From JAAYAY01 sp964429355 (GTDB lineage: Bacteria; Planctomycetota; Planctomycetia; Pirellulales; Thermoguttaceae), in contig CAYSCH010000398.1 of the NCBI GenBank assembly GCA_964429355.1, positions 1-8,630 on the forward strand: a stretch of DNA of 8,630 bases, given 5' to 3'. This document shows positions 1 through 6,471 of this stretch, piece by piece. The notes beneath the pieces were generated by a model. The model made no database searches, was not told where the DNA came from, and worked only from the letters and a program-made list of their open reading frames with translations. The translations under genes and the position numbers were made by a program. The first letter of the stretch is position 1. The number at the start of each line of letters is the position of its first letter.

Positions 1-477
1 CGGCTAGAGGGGTTGGCGGTAGAGTGGGGTAACCCTACCACCAGGCGGTGGTCTTAATCATAGGCTCCCGGCTGGGAAAAGCGGGACATAAAACCTCAAC
101 AGAATCTGGTCTCTCTTTCAAGGACCACTCGTCACAGGTTTGTGCCCTAAACCCACGATGCCGAGGAACCCGAGTGATTGGACAGTCGAACTCGTCGCTC
201 GTCCCAACACTCTTATGCTTCTCCTATCATCGCGGATGAACCCAGCGAAGTCAATCGGTCCATCTTCTCAACGACGAACTTTTTCACTCCAGGAACTTTA
301 AAAATACTCCAAACAGGGGGTGGCGAAGGAATCGCTCCTGTTCCCGCGTTTCCATTCCCCGCCCCATACGCTTGGCGGGCGACAGCCGAAAAGCTGCCGA
401 CCACAACCGTTTTGGCAGGAACCGTTTTCAAAACGCCTCCCGCCTGATTAACTAATCGGCAATCGTAGTCCCCACAA
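1..477. other. Gene-free stretch downstream of the oxidoreductase gene
   Basis: I see no gene I can support in this stretch, which lies 3' of the minus-strand oxidoreductase. Short open frames exist on both strands but lack recognisable domains, good start signals or the GC-rich third positions of the neighbouring genes. Visible structure is limited to a hairpin at 37-52 (ACCACC, 4-nt loop, GGTGGT), an imperfect stem-loop at 380-399, a direct repeat of AACCGTTTT at 405-413 and 420-428, and the palindrome CGTTTT-C-AAAACG at 423-435. Confidence 0.6.
380..399 (-). terminator. Weak candidate stem-loop 3' of the oxidoreductase gene
   Basis: Read on the minus strand, the transcript leaving the oxidoreductase gene can form CGGCAGC - UUUUCG - GCUGUCG: a 7-bp stem with one G-U pair and a 6-nt loop, about 80 nt after the stop codon. 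No U-tract follows, so it is not a textbook intrinsic terminator. It could instead be a 3'-end stabilising hairpin or chance. Confidence 0.2.
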
Positions 478-1826
478 TCAACTTGCGTAAGGCGAATATA
501 CGCCTGGCATCGGAATCGGGTAATCGCCGTTCTCGTCCTTCTTGACCGGCGCCTCGGCATTCCAGTCCATCACTTCGGGGAACTCCGTGACACCCTTGTT
601 GACGGCATCGTCCCATTTCACGACCTTGCCGCAGTAGTTGGCCAGGCGGCCGAGGACTGCGGTCATCGAGCTGTTCGCACCAACGTAGCCCTCATTGTAC
701 CGCTTCCCGGCCCGCATGGCCGCAATCAGATCGGTCTGCTCTTGCTGGTGACCGCCGACTCTTTCGCCGCGATACTTCCAGGCGTTTTCACCTTCAATCG
801 TGCCGGCGCAGTCCGACGTACCGAGGGTCCCGTGGACCGCTTCGGAAACCGGTGTCCACGTATTGGCCATGTGACGGCACTGGCTGAACATCCTCGTTCC
901 GTCTTCATAAGTGTATTCAACGAAGTGGTGATCGAAGATTTGGCCGGTTCCCTTCATATCGCCAAGGTAGCGGGCCGTGCAGCCCCCCATTCCGTTGGCT
1001 TCGACGGGATGAGCATCCTTCATCACCCAGTTGCTGATGTCGATGTTGTNNNNNNNNNNTTGTGGATGTGCTGCTCGCAGATGTTGTCGCCGCTCAGCCA
1101 ACAGAAGTGGTACCAGTTGAATACCTGATACTCCATTTCGGTGGGCTCGCGCTGGAGGATCTTTGCCAGTTCGTCCCGTTGTCGGTTCCAAATACCTCCG
1201 CCGTTCCAGTACACACGCGTGAACATCACCTTGCCGATCGCTCCCTCGTGGATCCGCTGAATGGTTTCCATGTATTGGGGCTCGTGGCGGCGTTGGAGAC
1301 CAACCCCAACGAACAGGTTCTTCTCGTCGGCCATCTTGTTGGCCTGCATCAGCTTCAGGTAGCCGGGCCCGTCAACGCAGCACGGCTTTTCCATGAAAAC
1401 GTGTTTCCCGGCCCGGATCGCGGCTTCGTACTGCTGGGGGCGGAAACCCGGCGGCGTCGCAATCGCCACAAGGTCGGCGTCACTGGCAATCGCCTGCTCG
1501 TAAGCCTTCAGGCCCGAGTAGATTCGATCCCCAACGTCGACCTGATTGGGAAAGTCTTTCGCAATGTTCTTGACAGCGCTCTCGGTGCGATCTGCGAACG
1601 CGTCAGCCACCGCCACGAGCTTCACGCCCTTGTCCGAATTCATCATTTGGGCAACGGCACCGGTTCCTCGCCCGCCGCAACCGACCAGAGCCACCTTGAT
1701 GACGTCGTCGCCGGCTGCATGGGCCGACCGGGCCGTGTTCAGGCTCCCCATAAGACTCGCCCCGGCCACGGCGGCCGTGGTGCCCTTGAGAAATCCGCGA
1801 CGCGACGTTTTGGACTGTTCGCTCAT
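478..1826 (-). CDS. Tat-exported Gfo/Idh/MocA family oxidoreductase (interrupted by a false gap)
   Basis: This is a predicted NAD(P)-dependent oxidoreductase acting on a sugar or cyclitol derivative; the substrate is unknown. The start ATG at 1826 is preceded, after 8 nt, by the Shine-Dalgarno GAGGAGA (1835-1841). Residues 8-14 (S-R-R-G-F-L-K) plus a small-residue-rich stretch to A38 form a twin-arginine signal, so export is predicted. The Rossmann motif G-C-G-G-R-G is at 49-54 and the family E-K-P, with its conserved Lys, at 146-148. E251-Q-H-I-H255-N-I-D258 matches the D-x-x-x-H-x-x-D active-site element, with Glu replacing the first Asp, a form I associate with planctomycete paralogues. 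Ten N at 1050-1059 fall directly after H255 and shift the frame. Collapsing the gap through the shared TTGT joins 255 upstream and 189 downstream codons into 444 residues, a normal length. It is probably co-transcribed with the SUMF1-domain gene upstream (77-bp spacer). Confidence 0.9.
1050..1059. other. Ten-N scaffold gap inside the oxidoreductase gene
   Basis: There are exactly ten N. The left edge ends ...GATGTTGT and the right edge begins TTGTGGATG..., so both carry TTGT. Overlapping those four bases gives an uninterrupted in-frame H-N-I-D reading. No sequence is probably missing, and the N run is likely a scaffolding placeholder of arbitrary length. Confidence 0.9.
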
Positions 1827-1903
1827 TCGAAGTATCTCCTCGTTTCACAAAGTTGGTAGTAAGTCAATGAACTAACACATCGGCGAACTCGATCCTTGCC
1901 GCC

Positions 1904-3052
1904 CTACTCTTTTCCACCCTGGGCTTCCTTATACTCGGCCATGATGGCCGGATCCGGCTCGTAAAGCTTGGCTTCTTCCGCCGTTGGCGTTTCAAGCGGG
2001 CGAATCACGCGAAACCCAACCCCCAGGGCATCCGTCAAGTACCAGATGCTCTGCGGAATCTGGGGATCCTGCATCTTCCAGTCTTTCGTTGAACCACGCC
2101 GGGCCGCACTGCGGAGCGCCGCAGCGTCGTCATCCCACGAACCGCCCCGAACCACCCGGCCATACTCCTGCGTGGGGATCGCGAAAGGTGTTTTCACCTT
2201 GCCATCCTTCAATTGCTGGTAGTAGTCCGGAACAAGTTGGTCGAGGCACCACTCGGCCACGTTGCCATGCATATCGTAAAGACCCCATGGATTGGGTTTC
2301 TTCTGCCCGATCTTCGAGTAGCCGTCCGGCGAGTCTGCCGAGTCGAAGAACCAGCCGTAGGTATCCAGATCGTCGGCACTGTCGCCGAAGGAATAGGCCG
2401 TCTCTGTGCCGGCGCGGCACGCATACTCCCATTCCGCCTCAGTCGGAAGACGATAGTAACGTCCCGTCTTGGCGGTGAGCCACTTGCAGAACATCTTCGC
2501 GGCATATTGGGTCATGCAGATTGCCGGATAGCCGTCGTGCCCCATGTCGAAGGTCATATCGCTGTAGGGGGCCGTCGGCCGGGCACAGGCATCGCCGATC
2601 TTGTCCCATTTCGTCGTTTCCAGCTTCAGGTGGCCGCGGCGTTCGATATCGATCTTCTGCGACCAGAAGTCGTAGAGGTCCCACGTGACTTCCGTCGACA
2701 TCATCCAGAACGGTTCCACTTTGACCTCGACCTGCGGACCCTCGTCCTCGTTGCGGCCTTCCTCGTCCTCGGGGCTGCCCATGAGGAACTTGCCACCCGG
2801 AATCGGAACCATCTCAAAAGTCAGGTCCGAATTGACAATCTTCTCCGTGTATTTCTGCATGTTGGCTGCGTCGTCGGCCTTGGCCCCCTCGACCTCATAA
2901 GGCTCCGGAATCCACTTCACCGAAGGTTCCGCGATTGGATCAAAGCCCAGAGCGTTCTTCTCCTCCGCGGCAGTGACGGTGGCCGCCAGAGCGGCGACAA
3001 ACATGACGCCAACGAGCAAAACGATTAACAGGCGAGATAATTTGTGATTCAT
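1904..3052 (-). CDS. Secreted SUMF1/FGE-sulfatase-domain protein lacking the FGE cysteines
   Basis: This is a 382-residue exported protein with a formylglycine-generating-enzyme-like (SUMF1) fold. Residues 1-29 are a Sec signal peptide (K4 and R7, hydrophobic core 8-22, cleavage near A28/A29). The domain runs from F79 (F-E-M-V-P-I-P-G-G-K-F-L-M-G-S) to about 352. Family landmarks are R-L-P-T-E-A-E-W-E-Y at 201-210, G-L-Y-D-M-H-G-N-V-A-E-W at 257-268, V-R-G-G-S-W at 301-306 and G-V-G-F-R-V at 344-349. True FGE has two catalytic cysteines shortly after the G-G-S motif; here that stretch is W-D-D-D-A-A-A-L-R-S-A-A-R-R with none, so sulfatase activation is not expected. A binding or structural role is more likely, as in many planctomycete paralogues. 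Residues 95-106 are strongly acidic. AAGGAG (3065-3070) lies 12 nt before the ATG, a slightly long spacing. It is the first gene of a likely two-gene unit with the oxidoreductase. Confidence 0.9.
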   Translation of the reverse strand: MNHKLSRLLIVLLVGVMFVAALAATVTAAEEKNALGFDPIAEPSVKWIPEPYEVEGAKADDAANMQKYTEKIVNSDLTFEMVPIPGGKFLMGSPEDEEGRNEDEGPQVEVKVEPFWMMSTEVTWDLYDFWSQKIDIERRGHLKLETTKWDKIGDACARPTAPYSDMTFDMGHDGYPAICMTQYAAKMFCKWLTAKTGRYYRLPTEAEWEYACRAGTETAYSFGDSADDLDTYGWFFDSADSPDGYSKIGQKKPNPWGLYDMHGNVAEWCLDQLVPDYYQQLKDGKVKTPFAIPTQEYGRVVRGGSWDDDAAALRSAARRGSTKDWKMQDPQIPQSIWYLTDALGVGFRVIRPLETPTAEEAKLYEPDPAIMAEYKEAQGGKE

Positions 3053-3492
3053 CGAGGAATTCTTCTCCTTTCGTCAGTACACCGCTCCTATCGAGCGAAA
3101 ACCATTGAACCGTGTCGGTGTTTCAGTGAGGCGGGACCTGCCGGCAGGCTCGCGGGCGTGTCGCTTGAGCGGGATAGGAGACAATCGCGATCGCCTCCCA
3201 GGACCATTCTTGGAAAGACCGCCGTTCAGTGACTGCCTGGGGACGGGATGGGTTCCCGAGTGTCCTCGCTTGAGCGCTCGGCACCTGCACAAGTGCAGAT
3301 TGCCTCTCCTAATTTCCAGACAGGCTGTCAGTGGCAATTTGGAGGCACCGGACATCTTGCCGGCAAATCGCCTCCCTTTCCACCCTCCCGAAACCGGGTG
3401 TGTCGTATACGGCAAGTTCGCATTCTACTATCTGGAAAGGTCGTCTGCAAATCGCTACCGGCAAAGACAGGCCTCCAACAGCACGACCGAAG

Positions 3493-3508
3493 TCCTCCCC
3501 GGGGAGGA
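3493..3508. repeat. 16-bp perfect palindrome next to an assembly gap
   Basis: TCCTCCCCGGGGAGGA reads the same on both strands and ends 8 bases before the ten-N gap. It has no natural loop, so as RNA it would fold with an unpaired centre. It could be a protein-binding site or a structure that hindered sequencing or assembly here. Confidence 0.6.
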
Positions 3509-3516
3509 ACCTCCGC

Positions 3517-3526
3517 NNNNNNNNNN
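3517..3526. other. Ten-N scaffold gap in the spacer
   Basis: Exactly ten N. Unlike the first gap, the edges (...ACCTCCGC and CATCGTC...) share only one base, so I cannot close it by overlap and cannot say how much sequence is missing. Confidence 0.95.
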
Positions 3527-4184
3527 CATCGTCAAATACCTGTAAAGCGACTCCGAAAAGTCTGGTTTGCCAACCGCGATCCCGGACCGAAATGCCGCCT
3601 TTGGGGCACAACCCTCTCGTCACACCTCTCCGAGAACGATAATCCAACCACCATGTAGTAGGGGCTCACCGCGTGACCAATCCGATCTCACCCTGAAACA
3701 ATCTCGGTTTCCTTGGCCCGCCGAACGTCTGCAAGGCCGTGGATATCCTTGTCCTCGGACGCCCCCCAATCGCTGCTCAGAATCAGGATCCCAGTTGCGA
3801 CGGTCAGCAAAGTACTAGCTAGCTATTGTCGACGCAAAATCGCCCTCCCATTCAGAAAAGCGCCTCCCGGGCGGGTTTCTCACCGTTTCAGTCCTCAGAA
3901 CGCAACCTCTATCAGTCGTTCCGCCAAGAGAAACTTGGCCGTCAATAGTGCGGACGACTTTTCCGACCGCATCGACGCACTCTCGCAACCGACCCGCTTC
4001 CCGTTCCGGCCTGGTGCTGTATCTCGTCCCATCTCGCGTCCTTGCGGCCCGCCCCCGCCCGCGCTTAAGCTGAATACGGAGCCCAGCATAGGACTTTTCC
4101 ATTTGGAAATCCGAATCGCGTTCGAGGTCCCATCTCGTCGTCTCCGATCGCAACCAGAACCATCACTCGCTTAATGCCGTTCTA

Positions 4185-5288
4185 ATGCCCCCTTTCATAC
4201 TCGCCCTCATCCTGATCACTACCCTCCCTTCCGCGGGTGACACTCCTGCCTCCCATCCCTTGACCACGTCGGATGCCGCCCAGGCCCAGGAAACCTCCAA
4301 CTCGGCAATCGTTACAGCATCGCCTTTGAAACGCTTCGAGTCGAAGGGCATTGAGATGGCCGTTCCCGTCCGGATCGTCCTGTATGCCAGGGATGAAACG
4401 GCCGCCAAGGCTGCCTCGAGTGCCGCACTGGCCCGCATTCGCCAACTCAACGCGGTCATGAGCGACTACGACCCGACCAGCGAGGTCCGACGTCTCTCCG
4501 CCACCTCGGGCACTGGACAGGCGGTCAGAGTGGGGGACGACCTGTGGCGAGTCCTCACTCGGGCCAAAGAGATTTCTGCACTCAGCGGCGGGGCATTCGA
4601 CGTGACGGTCGGTCCTGTCGTGCGCCTGTGGCGGCGCGCTCGCAGGCAAGAGGTCATGCCAAGCCCCCAGCGGCTTGCCCAGGCGAAGGCCGCCGTCGGC
4701 TACCAGGCGATGGAGCTGGACGAATCGTCCCAGGCCGTCCGACTGACCCGGCCGGAAATGTGGATCGATCTTGGCGCGATCGCCAAAGGCGATGCGGTCG
4801 ACCAGGCCCTCAAAGTCCTTGCGGACCACGGTATCCGCAGTGCGTTGATTGATGCCGGTGGCGATATCGGGCTCAGTGACGCCCCGCCGGGGCGCCCAGG
4901 TTGGGTCATTGGAGTTGCCCCTCTGGAACTCAATGCCAAACCCAGCGTCTTCCTCTCTCTTGCTAATGTGTCGATTGCCACATCCGGTGACTCCTGGCAA
5001 TTCGTCGAGATCGAGGGCCGGCGCTACTCTCACCTGGTTGACCCGCGAACGGGAATGGGCTTGACGGATCACAGCAGCGTGACAGTGATCGCTCCCGACA
5101 CGATTACCGCCGACGGGCTGGCGTCGGCCGTAAGTGTTCTGGGTCCGAAGGAGGGTCTCAAGCTGATTGACGCCACCCAAGGTACGGCAACCTTGATCGT
5201 CCGTTCCCCCAACGGCAAGCCGGAGAGCTATCGCTCTGCACGATGGGCGAATCTTCGGGAGGTTGAGCCCAGCGAGCTTTCACCGTGA
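4185..5288 (+). CDS. apbE: ApbE-family FAD:protein FMN transferase
   Basis: This family transfers FMN from FAD onto a Thr or Ser of target proteins (for example Rnf/Nqr subunits or flavinylated reductases), normally outside the cytoplasmic membrane. Supporting motifs are A-F-D-V-T-V-G-P at 137-144, D-L-G-A-I-A-K-G at 195-202, D-A-G-G-D at 223-227, S-G-D at 267-269, Y-S-H-L-V-D-P-R-T-G at 281-290 and A-D-G-L-A-S at 309-314. D310 and S314 occupy the places of the Mg-binding Asp and Thr known in the family; Thr is replaced by Ser, which keeps the hydroxyl. A hydrophobic N-terminus (3-16) suggests a Sec signal, but it lacks basic residues and there is no lipobox. The nearest in-frame stop upstream is at 4089 and I saw no ATG, GTG or TTG between it and 4185. 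No clear Shine-Dalgarno is visible. The 367 residues are normal. It lies 76 bp before the activase gene; its flavoprotein client is not in the window. Confidence 0.93.
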   Translation: MPPFILALILITTLPSAGDTPASHPLTTSDAAQAQETSNSAIVTASPLKRFESKGIEMAVPVRIVLYARDETAAKAASSAALARIRQLNAVMSDYDPTSEVRRLSATSGTGQAVRVGDDLWRVLTRAKEISALSGGAFDVTVGPVVRLWRRARRQEVMPSPQRLAQAKAAVGYQAMELDESSQAVRLTRPEMWIDLGAIAKGDAVDQALKVLADHGIRSALIDAGGDIGLSDAPPGRPGWVIGVAPLELNAKPSVFLSLANVSIATSGDSWQFVEIEGRRYSHLVDPRTGMGLTDHSSVTVIAPDTITADGLASAVSVLGPKEGLKLIDATQGTATLIVRSPNGKPESYRSARWANLREVEPSELSP

Positions 5289-5364
5289 GACTTGTCGTTC
5301 GAAATTGCGATTGTGATACCCACCAGGTATATCTTTCGGCTTCCATGCGAAAAGACAACTACCC

Positions 5365-6465
5365 GTGAGCGTAACGAACGTCATGTATCGCCAGAATAAC
5401 TCCGATCCCGAACCGTCGCTGGACGCGTCGAGCACCCCGCCTGCCGACGATGTGACGGGGATCGTGTTCGATGTCAAGCGATACGCCATACACGACGGCC
5501 CGGGGATCCGTACGACGGTTTTCCTCAAAGGCTGCCCCTTACGGTGTCTTTGGTGCCATAATCCGGAGAGCTGGCATCAGGAACCCGAGCCTTCCTTGCG
5601 GGTGAACCGGTGCCGAGGTTGCGGCCGATGCGTAGAACGTTGTCCTCACGACGCGATCGTATGTCGCGACAACGTGGCCGTCACTGACTTGGAGAAGTGT
5701 GTTGTCTGCGGGGAATGTCTCGACGCCTGCGCGGCCGGCGCCCGTGAGATTGTGGGCCGCGAGGTTCGGGTAGCCGAGATCATTACCGAAATCGAACGCG
5801 ACGTCATCTTCTACGACGAGTCGGGCGGCGGTGTGACCGTTTCCGGCGGCGAGCCGTTGATGCAGCACCATTTCACCGCCGCTCTCCTGGCCGAATGCCG
5901 GCGCCGCCGTCTGCATACGGCCCTCGACACGACCTGCCATGCCCCCTGGTGCGTGATCGAGTCGCTCCTGGACGATGTGGACCTGTTCCTCTGCGATCTG
6001 AAGCACATGGATTCGGCCGTTCACGAACGATTGACGGGAGTGCCGATCGAGCTGATCCACGAGAACATCCGCCGCCTCGCTCAGCGCGGGAAGAGAATCA
6101 TCCTCCGGGTGCCCGTCATCCCCGAGCTCAACGACTCTGACGAAAACCTGGCTTCGATCGGCCAGTTTGCCCGCGAGTTGGACGGAGTCGACCGTGTTGA
6201 CCTACTCCCCTACAATGAGGCCATGCAGGCCAAGATCGCCCGGCTGGCTAGATTCTCTGCTACTAACCTCAATGATTGTGAAGTTTCTCACAAAGCCTCG
6301 CGACCAACGGGAGCAGGCCATTTCAGCTCGAGCGGTAGCTCGTATTGGTTGGCGGCCCTGCCGCCCTGTGAACTCTGGCGAGCCAAGGCTCCCGGCCGCG
6401 ATCGCATGGAACAGCTTGCCGGAATTGTTGGCAAATTCGGCTTGGACGTGAAAATTGACGGGTAG
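5365..6465 (+). CDS. Glycyl-radical-enzyme activating protein (radical SAM, two ferredoxin clusters)
   Basis: This uses S-adenosylmethionine and a [4Fe-4S] cluster to put a glycyl radical on its partner, almost certainly the lyase encoded 6 nt downstream. D44-G-P-G-I-R opens the core; C57-x3-C61-x2-C64 is the radical-SAM cluster motif; S160-G-G-E-P binds SAM. Between them, C83/C86/C89/C93 and C112/C115/C118/C122 form a two-[4Fe-4S] ferredoxin insert, typical of activases for non-PFL glycyl radical enzymes. The family end is present (R-D-R-M-E-Q-L-A at 345-352, then D-V-K-I). Between L280-L-P-Y and M348 there are 65 residues where relatives such as PflA have about 28; the extra part (about 296-342) adds cysteines C305 and C335 and looks inserted. 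The listed start is GTG; an in-frame ATG at 5383 is equally possible, as neither has a clear Shine-Dalgarno and conservation starts near residue 31. Confidence 0.93.
   Translation: MSVTNVMYRQNNSDPEPSLDASSTPPADDVTGIVFDVKRYAIHDGPGIRTTVFLKGCPLRCLWCHNPESWHQEPEPSLRVNRCRGCGRCVERCPHDAIVCRDNVAVTDLEKCVVCGECLDACAAGAREIVGREVRVAEIITEIERDVIFYDESGGGVTVSGGEPLMQHHFTAALLAECRRRRLHTALDTTCHAPWCVIESLLDDVDLFLCDLKHMDSAVHERLTGVPIELIHENIRRLAQRGKRIILRVPVIPELNDSDENLASIGQFARELDGVDRVDLLPYNEAMQAKIARLARFSATNLNDCEVSHKASRPTGAGHFSSSGSSYWLAALPPCELWRAKAPGRDRMEQLAGIVGKFGLDVKIDG
6250..6390 (+). repeat. Probable in-frame palindromic insertion in the activase gene
   Basis: This stretch encodes residues that relatives of the activase lack. 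Its 5' part (6250-6294) uses AGA, TCT, GCT, ACT, AAT, GAT, TGT, GTT and TCT codons, unlike the C/G-ending codons around it. It contains three consecutive hairpins: TTGTGA-N6-TCACAA (6276-6293), CGAGC-GGTA-GCTCG (6329-6342) and GGCGGC-CCT-GCCGCC (6351-6365). An outer pair CGGGAGC (6308-6314) / GCTCCCG (6388-6394) and a pair TTGGC (6349-6353) / GCCAA (6382-6386) are also present. GGCT occurs at 6246-6249 and 6387-6390; deleting 6250-6390 removes exactly 47 codons and keeps frame, but the four-base repeat is too short to prove a target duplication and the boundaries are approximate. Confidence 0.5.
6276..6293. promoter_or_regulatory. Rex- or CRP-type operator-like palindrome
   Basis: TTGTGAAGTTTCTCACAA has perfect TTGTGA / TCACAA half-sites six bases apart. 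It differs at one specified position from the Rex consensus TTGTGAA-N4-TTCACAA and fits the CRP core TGTGA-N6-TCACA exactly. Rex senses NADH/NAD+ and is known to control fermentative genes, including pyruvate formate-lyase, in several phyla. The site lies inside the activase frame and 178 nt upstream of the glycyl radical enzyme start. No clear -35/-10 pair accompanies it, so it may only be a structural hairpin of the inserted segment. Confidence 0.4.
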
Positions 6466-6471
6466 ACGAAT

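Larger units (their letters stand above)
3053..4184. other. Long spacer between divergent gene units
   Basis: About 1.1 kb with no gene I can support; the open frames here are short, overlapping and without recognisable motifs. It must hold the promoters for the minus-strand SUMF1-oxidoreductase pair and the plus-strand apbE cluster, but I find no convincing -35/-10 pair. It contains one ten-N gap (3517-3526). Perfect palindromes or tight hairpins are CCTGCCGGCAGG (3137-3148), GAGCGCTC (3272-3279), CTGCAC-AA-GTGCAG (3285-3298), CGTATACG (3404-3411), a 16-bp palindrome at 3493-3508, TAGCTAGCTA (3816-3825) and TTTCC-ATTT-GGAAA (4096-4109). The last lies about 75 nt upstream of the apbE start and is the best-placed candidate operator. 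Confidence 0.6.

Noticed and set aside
37..52. Hairpin ACCACC-AGGC-GGTGGT as a terminator
   Set aside because: No T-tract follows on either strand, and no gene ends nearby on the plus strand.
478..1826. Reading the oxidoreductase as two partial genes or a frameshifted pseudogene
   Set aside because: The only disruption is the ten-N placeholder; joining the edges at the shared TTGT gives an intact 444-residue protein.
1062..1859. 265-codon plus-strand open frame opposite the oxidoreductase gene
   Set aside because: The minus-strand frame has the Tat signal, Rossmann and E-K-P motifs; the plus frame has none.
2213..3028. 271-codon plus-strand open frame opposite the SUMF1-domain gene
   Set aside because: The minus strand carries the signal peptide, Shine-Dalgarno and SUMF1 motifs; the plus frame is an antisense shadow.
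3713..4174. 153-codon plus-strand open frame ahead of apbE
   Set aside because: Its translation is Arg/Ser/Pro-rich without motifs, it overlaps other open frames, and it has no ribosome binding site or similarity I recognise.
3053..4184. CRISPR array, tRNA or riboswitch in the long spacer
   Set aside because: No regularly spaced direct repeats, no cloverleaf with a TPsiC-like arm, and no riboswitch core I recognise.
4174..4187. Three-codon ORF (M-P-F-stop) whose TAA overlaps the apbE ATG (TAATG)
   Set aside because: It could be a translational-coupling leader, but there is no ribosome binding site before it and such short overlaps are common by chance.
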